A stretch of DNA of 64,000 nucleotides from Heliocidaris erythrogramma (lineage: Eukaryota > Echinodermata > Echinoidea > Camarodonta > Echinometridae). The notes under the pieces were generated by a model, which was not told the DNA's origin, searched no databases, and worked only from the letters and a program-made list of their open reading frames with translations. The position numbers and the translations under genes were made by a program. The stretch spans positions 17,860,615-17,924,614 of the forward strand of contig CM046868.1 in assembly GCA_025617745.1 (NCBI GenBank). The letters run 5' to 3'. Of this stretch, positions 22,709 through 33,337 are shown piece by piece; the stretch's first letter is position 1; the number at the start of each line of letters is the position of its first letter.

Positions 22709-23418
22709 TAGGCCCTTGCCTATGTGGGACTGTCCAACGTTCACTGTTGCAGCAGTAAAATTGCTCTAAACAAGATTTAATTTTCTTAAATTTGCTAGAT
22801 TACCTGATTCAGGGACTCTTCAAGTTCAACTCTTACTTTGAAACAAATGTAGGGATTCATCATTCAGACTTGAATTTTGAAAGTGAAATTTGAAATAATT
22901 ATTTTCCTCTCCTGTGCTGTATGTATGAATGATCTAGCCTGGTAAAGGGCCTGCTGATACACACAAAAGCTATTGAAGCCTATTCACCTGTAAAAGCTAG
23001 TCTGGAGTACAACTACAAGGTTATCTTCAGATAAGCTTGTACATGTATAAGTGCTTATATTTATATACAAGCTTATCTGAAGATAACCTTGTACTCCAGA
23101 CTAGCTTTTATACGTGAATAGACTTCAATAGCTTTTGTGTGTACTATCAGCGGGCCTTTTTCCTGTCTAGACAATTCATAGTATTATTAGTATACTATCA
23201 TACATCATGAGTCATGAGAGGAAAATAATTATTTAAAATTTTATTTTCAATTCTGAATCCCCAAATTTGTGGCACAGTAAGACTATTTGAAGAGTCCATG
23301 AATCGGCTAAAATCTAGCAAATTAAAGATAATCAAATCTTGCTTAGAGCAATTTTGTTGTCTGTTTGTGACCGCTGCAACAGTGAATGTTGGATACAGTC
23401 CCACATGTGCAAGGGCCC
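22709..23418. repeat. ~700-bp palindrome with 23-bp spacer
   Basis: Left arm ~22709-23042 and right arm ~23066-23418 are imperfect reverse complements. The best-preserved part is next to the centre ('aaggttatcttcagataagc' and its inverse). A third partial copy of the left arm lies at 23445-23560 in direct orientation. The whole sits inside the 21990-24027 element. Confidence 0.88.
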
Positions 23419-24036
23419 ACCCATAGGCCATCTCGTGTATAAATGATCTAGACTGGAAATAGGCACGCTGATACACACAAAAGCTGTTGAAGCCTATTCA
23501 CCCATAAAAGCTTGTCTGGAGTACAAGGTTATCTTCAGATAAGCTTGTACATGTATAAGTCGGTATGAGGTTATTTAACCTCGCCTATTTGTGAGTGGTC
23601 AGACAACGGTTATTTCAAATAACGATATGGTCCATCATAGAGTTCAAGGGTTTTTCCCCAGGAGTTTATATGAGCTATTGCCGAAATATTTTTAAATGAA
23701 TAACACATTAAAAAATGTATTTTCCCTTATATTAATTGTGTGTGAACTTGTAATTTGAGGAATCGGGTCTTGGACACCTATATGTTAATGAAAAAAGGGT
23801 ATAAATGTCTTGTCCTTGAAATATGGTAAAATAGGGGAAAGTTTCCGAAAGTGTCCTTACAATCTTAAAAATAGGGGTATTTCAAAGTACCATTTTGTCC
23901 TTGTTTTGACGTAAAAAAAGGGGTTAAATTTCACAAAATGTCCTTGAAAGTGACTGCAAAAGGGGGTTATTTGCATTTTTGGTAACGGTCATACGCGTCC
24001 CCCTCTGCGGGGGAGTGGCTCCACCGGGGGATAGTC

Positions 24037-24282
24037 ACCCATAGAAGTGACCACCCTGATCCGTTCGTGGTCAGCTGAAACATTTCAGTTGACTCAGCAA
24101 CCCAAACCGCGCGAAGGTGGACCAGGACGATTACCCATAGTCTCACAAGTCGGTCATCCCCTCACGTTGCAAACTGCGGACAACACAAAGCAGTCACATA
24201 GTATGCCTCCGCTACCGGGGATGGTCTCCTCCTTGATGTCAATCATACTCGGTATGATAAGAGAGAACAGGTTTGAGGGGTC
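24037..24282 (-). other. Probable 5' region of the interrupted LINE
   Basis: This lies between the inserted DNA element and the right inverted arm. It is non-coding and not repetitive in this window. Placing it in the LINE's 5' leader is inference from position. Confidence 0.4.
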
Positions 24283-24475
24283 AGGTGTGGTGGACGTGTG
24301 GTATGAGTGTGTGTGTGTGTTTTGGGGGGTATGATAGATAAATCAAGACTTCTTTGATCTTTATGCTACTGTATCATTTACCATTAACAGACTATTAATA
24401 AATAGGAATATCATAAATGTTCGTGGACCACCAAGCCAAAGATGGCGAGAAACGTTCACTGGTACTGTGGTAGCT
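24283..24475. repeat. Right arm of ~190-bp inverted repeat
   Basis: It is the reverse complement of 18680-18871 with very few differences, and it includes the (TG)n tract. Outside 24475 the similarity ends abruptly after AGCT. Confidence 0.9.
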
Positions 24476-24826
24476 TATAGGTGAATAGTTGATACTGCTG
24501 GCAAAAACATTTGTCTTAAATATAATAGCAATGTGTGAAATTAAGATAAAAACAAACAAAAATACGTCTCAAGCGTGTATACATAGAGCTCTTCACAAAA
24601 AGAGATATTGTTTATTATTAGGAAAGGAATGGTGAACACCTTATTGTGATTAACATTTCCAATGAAAGCTTTTACAAAATGCCCCAAACCATCACTTAAC
24701 CTTATTACGAATCCACTCTGTGATTACTTTAGAAAAAACGGTTTGTCTCGAATGAAAGATGCTTATTAGAAATGATATTTAGTTTTTGCCAGCAAATGTA
24801 AAATTGGAATGAACGATGTTAAATGA
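24476..24826. other. Non-coding stretch before a SINE
   Basis: I see nothing beyond AT-rich unique-looking sequence. Confidence 0.5.
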
Positions 24827-25120
24827 GGTGTCGTGGTCTAGTGGATACGTCATCGGACTGTGGATCACATGGTTCGCAGTTCGAATCCCGCCGCGGCGCT
24901 AATGTCCTTTGGCAAGACATTCATCTACATTTGCCACTCTCCGCCCAGGTGAAGTAAATGGGTACCCGGTAGGAAGAAATTCCTTGAATGCCTTAGCGCC
25001 TATCATGGCAGCTCGGCTAAAGCCGGGGTAATAATGTGATACTTTGTATTAAGCGCAGTAGAGTATATTTGTATAGGCTAGTAGCTGCGCTATATAAATG
25101 GACATATTATTATTAATATT
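24827..25120 (+). mobile_element. tRNA-derived SINE, full length
   Basis: The first ~75 bases are tRNA-like, with an A box (TGGTCTAGTGG) and a B box (GTTCGAATCC), and GTG sits where an anticodon would be. The anticodon stem does not pair, so this is not a working tRNA-His. Then follow 'ctttggcaagacatt', 'aaatgggtacccggta', 'gctcggctaaagccggggta' and a tail ending in ATTATTATT. The same body occurs at 49796-50090 and as a fragment at 25421-25465. Pol III would read it from the internal promoter. Confidence 0.88.
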
Positions 25121-26127
25121 TGGCTACATAATACTCCACTTGTTTCAAAACATACTTTGCCAGAGATTTTAATATGCCGTGTATGTCAAATGTAGGTGTA
25201 AATATCTCAAAAGAATTATAATAATCGTGGCTATCGCTCAATTTTGTCTTAAACTCGTCGCTTAAACTCGTCGCAGTGCTATATCTCACAGAGGTTCTTA
25301 CAAATTACTCACACACAGCTGTTCGTTGGTTTTAGCGGTTGCATGTTGGAATTAACATCCTGGCTCGGATTTTACCTCTCAAGTACAATCTTCTAATTAC
25401 TTTAATGGTAAATGATACAATTACTACCGGGTACCCATTTACTTCACCTGGGTGGAGAATTGAGGCGCAAAATTAATTTTAAAAAAAACACGTCACAGCA
25501 ACATAAATCTATAGTAATTTACTTTAGCGAATATATCTGAGGAAAGATTTTGGGAGCCCCGGCAAAAACTGTATAAAGCCTTCAAGTCTCACTACATTTC
25601 TCGTTAGCGGGAATGTAGACCTTCGGCAATGGCAATCCATTAGTAACGAGATCATTACTTTCAACTCCACACTTTGCTGTATCTTTACAAATGGATCACC
25701 CTTAATTTTCAATGAAAGCTCAAGATTGCCCCAAAGTCTTTCTATTTTTGAATGAAATGGGGAAATACCTAATGAAGCGATTTATATACTGTTGGATCGG
25801 GCTTTGGATTTACTCAGTAATGACCTGGAAATTTATTTCTATATGAAAATTGTAAATTCTTTCTTTTTACCATTTACTCTCTATTAAGGGTCATACCCAA
25901 TCCACGGTGTCATAACAGTCGCGTCGAACATTATATCTATCCATAAATTTCAATAAACAAAGTGTTCGGCGTTGAGGCTGTCATTATAGGCTGAGACCAT
26001 CAATGTGGTCAATATTAATTGTTAGACACACTGCTAATGAGTATAGAGATATTACTTCCTTGGGTTACAAAATCAATTCTACGATCCATTAATCGCAAAA
26101 ATAATTTTCTATATCGACTTAATTTCT
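25121..26127. other. Non-coding stretch with a SINE fragment
   Basis: At 25421-25465, 'ccgggtacccatttacttcacctgggtgga' is the reverse complement of part of the preceding SINE body. I see nothing else. Confidence 0.6.
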
Positions 26128-26820
26128 AAACCAAGCGATTCTTCTCGAACGAAATACACTTCCTACAAAAATGTTCCTACTACAACCCTTCGCTTGGGGA
26201 ACAACTTATGGAACAACTAGATCTATTTAAATATGACATTAAAAACACTTGGAAAATCATAAATGATGCTCTTAATAAGGGTTTAAAAAAATCCAAGTCA
26301 ATTTCTAAGTTGCGTGTTGACGCCTTTATTGAAGACAATCACGTAATAGCTGATACCTTTAACACCTATTTTTCTGAAGTAGGCTCCAAATTATCTCACA
26401 CTATTATTCAAGGTGATAAATCCTTTCACGAATTTCTAACAATGCCAAATAACAACTCTAACGACTTTATTTATAAACCAAGCTATTCTTCTCGAACGAA
26501 TACACTTCCTACAAAAATGTGCTTACTACAACCCTTTGCTTGGGGAACAACTTATGGAACAACTAGATCTATTTAAATATGACATTAAAAACACTTGGAA
26601 AATCATAAATTGTGCTCTTAATAAAGGTTAAAATATTCAATTCAATTTCTAAGTTGCGTGTTGATGACGCCTTTATTGAAGATAATCACGCAATAGCTGA
26701 TACCTTTAACACCTATTTTTTCTGTAGTAGGCTCCAAATTATCTCAGACTATTATTCCAGGTGATAAATCCTTTCGCGAATTTCTAACAATGCCAAATAA
26801 CAACTCTATTTTCGTTACCC
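26128..26820 (+). repeat. Tandem ~346-bp duplication inside the LINE
   Basis: 'aaccaagc.attcttctcgaac' starts near 26128 and 26476, and 'aacaatgccaaataacaact' near 26440 and 26787. The two units are about 95% alike by eye. The second has its own frameshifts, so the duplication occurred in an already neutral copy. Confidence 0.88.
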
Positions 26821-27725
26821 CAGCAGTTAATATAGTTTTAGGGTTTTAGGATTGAAATCAAATCTCCTGGTTACGACGGTATAACCAATTTCCTCTTAAA
26901 AAGCATTATCGATTCCATTGCTGATCCGTTGCTTTACATATTCAATTTATCTTTGAAGTTTGGCCAAGTTCCAGCTAAAATGAAAATTGCTAAAGTGATC
27001 CCATTATTCAAAAAAGGTGATAACCTCTCTGTCAATAATTATCGCCCCATATATCTTTATTATCCTTGTTTAAAAAAATTTGGAAAAATAGTCTACGTAA
27101 AAACTATTGATTTTCTTAGAAAACACAATATTATATCCGACTCTCAGTTTGGTTTCAGAGAAAAACACAACACGACCCATGCTATTTTAACTCTCATAGA
27201 TCAAATCTCTAGTTATTTGAACAAGTCTAATCACACTGTGGGTATGTTTCTTGATTTCTTTAAGGCATTTGATACCATTAATCATGAGATACTACTACAT
27301 AAACTTGCATCAGAGGGAATGCATTGAAGTGGTTTAAGAATACAGGTAGAGTACAATTTGTTAGCGTAAACAATTCTGACTCTTCTACTAAACCTGTTAA
27401 TTGCGGAGTTCTTCAAGGAAGCCTTCTGGGCCCTCTTTTTATTTTTAATTTATGTAAATGATATTAAAAAGTCGTCAGATATTCTTTCTTCTTTATTCTT
27501 TGCGGATGAATCCAATTTGTTCTACACACATCACGATCCTATTGAACTCGTCACTCTTTTAAATGCCGAACTTAAAAATGTGACAGATTGGATAAAAGCT
27601 AACAAACTATCTTTGAATTTACAAAAAGCAAATTATATGTTGTTTAGTAATTCGTTATCACATCTGTCTGATCAAATTTGACAACACTGTTATTAAAGAG
27701 GTTAAAAGCACCAAATTTTTAGGTC
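26208..27725 (+). pseudogene. LINE reverse transcriptase remnants
   Basis: 26208-26576 encodes the linker upstream of RT (NTWKIINDALNKG, then ADTFNTYFSEVGSKLSH). 26929-27327 encodes the first RT blocks (VIPLFKKGDNLSVNNYRPI, SQFGFREKHNTTHAIL, FLDFFKAFDTINHEILL). After a frame change come VNCGVLQGSLLGPLF and then the catalytic block at about 27494-27520, which reads FADESNLFY. The usual second aspartate of the FADD/YADD motif is a glutamate here. Several frameshifts and stops make it a pseudogene. Similarity in layout to 46375-48900 suggests the same broad clade. Confidence 0.85.
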
Positions 27726-27998
27726 TTTGTCACCTTTCTATGTCATATCCATGTATTCTCTGTTTTTGCAGTGTTTGCAATTTGTACATATTTTTCTGCT
27801 GATTTATTCGCTCTTCTCATTCTCCTGACGACGGCCAGAGCATTCTGACCGGAACGTGGAGTTATTCCAACTCACATGGTTGTACCGCAAACCTTTTTTC
27901 TGAATTACAACTTCACCATGCAAACCTTCAAATCCTACATATTGTTGTAATTTCATTGTAAATGTGGAATCTGCATGAAATAAAATAAAATAAAATCA

Positions 27999-29141
27999 AG
28001 TATCATATGATGGAAACAGGTTATTCTAAGTTCAACCAGGGAACGATTTTATTAAAATCTTCTCTTAATCTACTTTTACTCATGCATGTTCCCCTGTAGG
28101 TCTGCACCAATGTTCACCGTGTTACGATTTTGAGAATGATATTTCCCATTTGCTAAAGGGTCAAGTACAGTTTTAAATGTTCGTTACACCGTCCACGTAT
28201 TCTGATAGTCCATCGTTGTATTGATGTCGCCAGTCTACAATGCCTAAAGTATTGTATCAATTATTTTTTGCATTAAATGAAATGAAGATGAACGCGATGA
28301 AGGGAAATAGACCTGTTACTTAGTTATACAAATTGATGGATGTTTCTTTCCTGGGGACCTAGTAACGAGGCATTCCATTAACCTGTTATAAATGAACTAC
28401 ATTACTTGGAACCCAGTATGCATACGTTACTTGTTGCTATGTCGGACAAGCTTCTGAAAAGCTTTCATTCGGGATTTCGCGCATGCACAGATCGATTTTC
28501 GTCTCGAGTTACCGTATTAGATTTCCCCCGTCGCAAATCGAAAGCTCACTATTGTTTCACGAGGACGAATACCTAAGCGAGCAAAGGAAACAGCTTTCGT
28601 TAATTTGTCGTCATTCGTCGACGTTGTCGCGGTCAGCAACCAGGAAACTCTTGAACTGACAGTCGCGATATATGATCGTCGGGCCACAACGCACCCCTTC
28701 CTATTTAGATAAGTATAAATGCCGGCTTAAAGGAGAATGAAACTCAACATACATTAGCTGATAATCATGTGGAAAATTGTCAGCCTGTTCAAAATATCCA
28801 TTTACATGTCCATTTACCTGTAGACAATGGATAAGATGTTGCATAATGAATAGCTATTGTACAACTGAAGCCACCCATGCATGCAAAATGGCAGCCATCT
28901 TGGTACCCCCACTGTCTCGCACAGGTGATATCTAAGAGCAGTTGTAGGTCTTTGTCACTTCTTTGAAGAATTGACAAACCTTTGTCTGACCAAGTAACTT
29001 ACAAGTGCATGCCAAATCCTGCTTAACAAAAGAAACAGCTGAACCAAATATCTTGACACAAATAGGTTATATGACAGAATAAAAGTGTCTTCATTTGAAT
29101 GTACATGACTACAAAAATGGTTTATTATGAGAAAACCCAGT
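27999..29141. other. Non-coding stretch with a diverged MITE half
   Basis: 28307-28470 is a diverged, opposite-orientation copy of the right half of the MITE at 7445-7676 ('aatagacctgttac', 'tttctttcctggggacctag'). The rest shows no gene. Confidence 0.6.
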
Positions 29142-30237
29142 GGGTGATTTCACGCTCGGTGTTGGTGTTTGGTGTTAGTGTCTATTTTGAGGCGAAATCG
29201 TGATCTAACACCGACTATGAAATGAAAAAAAAATCAGTCGGTGTTAGGTGTTGACCTCTGATTTTTTGACGTAGTTCCGGTTGCCGGTGTTTATTTTTTG
29301 TTAATAATCGGCTACTGAACCGAGCTCGGCCGTCGGTGTTTAATTTCATGTACAAATTCCCATTCACTAACACTATACCCCTAGGGATTAAGAAATACCG
29401 ATTTCACGGTCGGTGTTGGTGTTGGTGTTTCTAGCTACGGGAAATTTTGCTGATTAGTCATGAGAAATAAAGACAGTAGGCGTCATTCGAAGTGTAATTT
29501 CATAGGCATTAAGAGGTATTATGTTCATATAGGCCTAATATTAGATCTGACTAGGCCAGCATTTGGTCTAACGTTCGATCTAGAGCACACGGAAAGGAAC
29601 TACTTTTGCTTTTTAATGGGTCTGAAGGAGTGAATAAAAATTCCGACCTAATTTTCTTTTTAAGTTAGATTTAATAAAAATGACGTTAGATATTCCGTAG
29701 TTAAAGACCCAGAGAATCCACATCATTTATCAGGATGAGATCTAAATCAACATTTAAAATACAAAAGCCATGAAACTTCACGGCTAATCTGTGCCAAGGC
29801 CTGAAATTTGGCTGTTTGCCCTGTGCGCGCTACGCCGTCTGATCCGGCGTCTAGCTCCATGAGCTACCGCAGCATTTTCTGCTGCAAGTGAGAAATTCGA
29901 GAGAAATCATATCTAAACTTACTGTTCCTGTCAAGACCATCCGTTTCTGTGAAGTTTCTTACCACACTCTAGATCAAATAATTATTTATTTTAGAATTGC
30001 CGGAATACTCGTGTAATTTACGGATATTCTAGAATAATAACTAAATAGTTTTAAACAATTTTTTTTCCTTCGTTAAAAACGGTGCTGACGCCATTGCCAG
30101 TGTTAAGCTATCGATGCGCTTTGTTAGGATATCGGTATCGGCTCCTTAATCTGAATAGCGGTGTTTGAGCTCGATTTTAGGAGAATTTTCGCTCTAAACA
30201 CCAACACCAAACACCAACACCGAGCGTGAAATCACCC
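29142..30237. mobile_element. 1.1-kb element with 'ACACCAACACC' inverted ends
   Basis: The ends GGGTGATTTCACGCTCGGTG and its inverse CACCGAGCGTGAAATCACCC are exact, and extend inward through 'ttggtgtttggtgtt' to about 35 bp. Fragments of the same string recur inside (29400-29440, 29240-29265). The interior has no open frame, so it is non-autonomous. I find no target duplication. Confidence 0.85.
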
Positions 30238-30574
30238 AATGTCATGCATTCCACATCTGATCATGAGTGTAATCGTAGCTAATGTATAGGTCAGTGGGTA
30301 TCTCACAAATAGAACTGCTCTGACATTACTTTGTAAAGAAAATGGCAGCCCCCATGGGATAATGTCAAGCAAGGAAACTGCAACTTTTGGAGAGTGCGTC
30401 TCAAATGGAAGTATAATTTGGAGTGGTGTAGACTTGTATTACTTGAATATACAAGCTATAAGGCCTATGGAATGGAACTGAGTAATGAAAAGGAAGCCTA
30501 ACCACGCATTACAAAACAATTTATTTCAAAGTAAATTAATTAAAAGTCCAAATACCTTAAACATGCTAAATTGA
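30238..30574. other. Non-coding stretch
   Basis: I see no gene or repeat. Confidence 0.5.
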
Positions 30575-32795
30575 ATGGGCTTATTACGAATTCGAATGCC
30601 CACGTGCGAATTTGAATGCTGCCAGAGACGCTTTCCGGCATGGTGGCGAATTGGAATGCTCCCAACCGACTTTTTAGCTCACCTGAGCCTAAGGCTCGAG
30701 TGAGCTATTGCGGTGGAAATTTGTCCGTCGTCCGTCGTGCGTCGTGCGTCGTCCGTTAACTTTTTACATTTTCATCTTCTTCTCCAAAACCCATGATCGG
30801 AATTCAACCAAACTTGGTAGGAATCATCCTTAGGGGTAGGGGACCCAAAGTTGCTAAAATGGTACATGTGGCCCCCAGGGGGGCCCAGGGGGAGGGCCCC
30901 CAATTGTAAAAGCTATGTAAATTTCAAACATCTTCTTCTCCAGAACCAGGCAAAGCTCAGACTTGGTATTGTGTATGGAGATACCTCTATAGATGAAGAA
31001 TGAATGTTGTTCATGAAATTTCTCTGAGTGGCCCTATAGGGGCCCCGTGGGGGTAACATACTGGAGGGGGGGGGCGCTGCCAGGCAAAATGTACATTCTG
31101 ATCTTCTCAAAAACACATGATCGGAATTCAACCAAACTTGGTATGAATCATCCTTAGGGGTAGGGGACCCAAAGTTGCTAAAATGGTACATGTGGCCCCC
31201 AGGGGGGCCCAGGGGGAAGGCCCCCAATTGTAAAAGCTATGTAAATTTCAAACATCTTCTTCTCCAGAACCAGGCAAAGCTCAGACTTGGTATTGTATAT
31301 GGAGATACCTCTATAGATGAAGAATGAATGTTGTTCATGAAATTTCTCTGAGTGGCCCTATAGGGGCCCTGTGGGGGTAACATACTGGAGGGGGGGGGGG
31401 GGCGCTGCCAGGCAAAATGTACATTCTGATCTTCTTCTCCAAAACACATTATCGGAATTCAACCAAACTTGGTATGAATCATCCTTAGGGGTAGGGGACC
31501 CAAAGTTGCTAAAATGGTACATGTGGCCCCCAGGGGGCCCAGGGGGAGGGCCCCCAATTGTAAAAGATATGTAAATTTCAAACATCTTCTCCAGAACCAG
31601 GCATAGCTCAGACTTGGTATTGTGTATGGAGATACCTCTATAGATGAAGAAAGAATGAATGTTCATGAAACACTGAGTGGCCCTATAGGGGCCCTGTGGG
31701 GGTAACATACTGGAAAGGGGGGGCGCTGCCAGGCGAAATGTACATTCTGATCTTCTTCTCCAAAACACATTATCGGAATTCAACCAAACTTGGTATGAAT
31801 CATCCTTAGGGGTAGGGGACCCAAAGTTGCTAAAATGGTACATGTGGCCCCCAGGGGGCCCAGGGGGAGGGCCCCCAATTGTAAAAGATATGTAAATTTC
31901 AAACATCTTCTCCAGAACCAGGCATAGCTCAGACTTGGTATTGTGTATGGAGATACCTCTATAGATGAAGAAAGAATGAATGTTCATGAAACACTGAGTG
32001 GCCCTATAGGGGCCCTGTGGGGGTAACATACTGGAAGGGGGGCGCTGCCAGGCGAAATGTACATTCTGATCTTCTCCAAAACACATGATCGGAATTCAAC
32101 CAAACTTGGTAGGAATCATCCTTAGGGGTAGGGGATCCAAAGTAGACCATGAGGTGGGGGGGGGCTGGGAATTATGTTAATTTCTAACATCATCTCATGT
32201 ACATTCTCCTAGTTGTTTCAAGTTCTAACATATCTCCGGGTGGTGCTAGAGAGAACATGCACCAGATATGAATTGATCCACATCAGGTGAGCGTCGTGCC
32301 CCCTGGAGCTCTTGTCCATTTTGAATGAGAAAAGTGTTAAATTGTTTGGTCTAAGTGCGAATTTGACTGACCGAAATACCAAGTCGAATGTGAATTTTAC
32401 GGTGCAGATTTTTTTCGCTAATTTGAATGACTCTTATATCAAATTGAATGAAAAAAGTTCGAAATTGACCGTAAAACCTATAATATAGGTTTTCCCGCCC
32501 AATTTCATCAGAGTTGCAAACGAATTCATGAATAGGCGTTCAAGTTCGAACGATTTTCGTAAATTCTCTGCTCTCATGGTTCATTTTCATTCTGTGAGCA
32601 TTCAATTTCGTTTCATATCATTCCTTTTAAATTTTATTTCATTCAATTTCGAGAGAAATCCATTCAATTTAGCGATGCGAAGTTGTCATTCAATTTCGCG
32701 CCAGCTGCATAGACGTTCAATTTCGTCCCAAATACCAATTTCAATTTCATTTATAGGCACACACCTTCGCACTTTGAACATTCGAATTCAATTAA
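30575..32795. mobile_element. Inverted word array (GAATTTGAATG / CATTCAAATTC), split by an insertion
   Basis: In the left half (30575-30675 and 32318-32470) the word reads 'gcgaatttgaatg'. In the right half (32500-32795) it reads 'cattcaatttcgc'. The two edges mirror each other ('gaattcgaatg..gtgcgaa' and 'ttcgcac..cattcgaattc'). A 1.64-kb element sits in the left half. The frame at 32528-32800 is a translation of the words, not a gene. Confidence 0.65.
30676..32317 (+). mobile_element. AGCTCACCTGAG..CTCTTGTCC element with ~320-bp tandem core
   Basis: It starts AGCTCACCTGAGCCTAAGGC, has a short (GTCGTGC)n-like microsatellite at 30724-30757, then four near-identical tandem units. 'atcggaattcaaccaaac' marks unit starts near 30795, 31120, 31451, 31772 and 32088, 316-331 bp apart. 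It ends 'aggtgagcg..gagctcttgtcc'. This layout (fixed 5' head, microsatellite, tandem core, short 3' end) resembles pearl/Helitron-like non-autonomous elements known from molluscs and echinoderms. That assignment is from memory and tentative. The minus-strand 242-residue frame at 31358-32086 is a repeat translation. Confidence 0.8.
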
Positions 32796-33218
32796 CATAA
32801 ACAAGTTATGTAGTTCTATGTAATTCTTACCTCATTTTTTCTCACATCATATGCACCCCTTTTTTATTATATAATTTCCTTCTCATTTTCAAACTTTCAT
32901 TTTCAAAATTTATTTTGATCATATTTCATGTTTATTCCTAGAGTGTCGGCCAGTTCTAGGGAGTCTTGCTGGCTGTCAAATGCTTCAGCCAACCTAATTC
33001 TGTCCGTATTCGAGATATTCATGTACTCTCCCCGAGCAGCCGCCATAGTGTTGCATAAATGAATTGTATGCAGGCCCCTAGCATAACTGTGAGCCGGGGG
33101 CGCCTTTCCTTTTTTACAACCAAGCCTAGGCAGAACCCCTTTTTGAAGACTTTGAAACAGACTACAAGTATCGGACTTGTATTTTCTTACTCAGTCACCT
33201 TATTTTTAAATAAGCAAA
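32796..33218. other. AT-rich non-coding stretch
   Basis: I see no gene. The frame 33059-33421 runs through a tRNA-like relic and a telomere-like motif, and has no domain. Confidence 0.45.
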
Positions 33219-33236
33219 CCCTAACCCTAACCCTAA
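33219..33236. repeat. Interstitial telomere-like (CCCTAA)3
   Basis: Three exact copies of CCCTAA sit in otherwise unrelated sequence. This is the TTAGGG-type animal telomere unit. Confidence 0.85.
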
Positions 33237-33259
33237 TAAGCAAAAGAAAATTTCGTAAT

Positions 33260-33337
33260 ATAAACCTCTGCCGAGGTTCGAACTCGTGGTTCTTTCACCA
33301 AGAGAGGACTGGATTATCCGATTGCGCCACACACAAC
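33260..33337 (-). pseudogene. tRNA-like relic (Arg-like)
   Basis: On the minus strand, GTGTGGCGCAATCGGATAA resembles the D arm of an Arg-type tRNA, and GAGTTCGAACCTC gives a T arm. The anticodon stem and acceptor do not pair. It is either a tRNA pseudogene or a SINE head without a body. Confidence 0.45.

Larger units (their letters stand above)
21981..24036. mobile_element. 2-kb DNA element with inverted ends and ~9-10-bp target duplication
   Basis: The ends CCCCGGTGGAGCCACTC (left, from 21990) and GAGTGGCTCCACCGG (right, to 24027) are inverted copies. A second inverted match (gaccgttaccaaaa) lies just inside each end. GGGGATAGTC flanks both sides and is the candidate target duplication, of 8 to 10 bp depending on where the ends are set. 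Near both ends the phrase 'aaataggggt(a)atttcaa' recurs. Inside are a GC-rich promoter-like segment and a 700-bp palindrome. There is no transposase. The duplication length fits hAT or Mutator-like elements, but I cannot assign it. Confidence 0.8.
26128..27998 (+). mobile_element. CR1/Jockey-like LINE, broken copy
   Basis: Reverse transcriptase pieces run on the plus strand from ~26200 to 27725, followed by a 3' region with a CTCCTGACGACGGCCAG hairpin and a short TAAAA tail at 27977-27996. A ~346-bp stretch is tandemly duplicated inside it. Coding ends abruptly at 'aaatttttaggtctt' (27724), where the normal continuation of the C-terminal domain is replaced by the 3' region, so the copy is also internally deleted. 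Confidence 0.8.

Noticed and set aside
24827..24901. tRNA-His by anticodon GTG
   Set aside because: The anticodon stem does not pair and the sequence continues into a SINE body shared with 49796-50090.
27815..27870. Hammerhead-ribozyme-like core in a LINE 3' region (CTGACGA, stem, GAAC)
   Set aside because: The stem II-like hairpin is present, but GAAA is GAAC and I find no NUH cleavage site with a proper stem I. It is more likely just a 3'-end hairpin of the LINE.
31358..32086. 242-residue minus-strand open frame
   Set aside because: It is a translation of tandem ~320-bp units: near-identical peptide blocks repeat with no domain.
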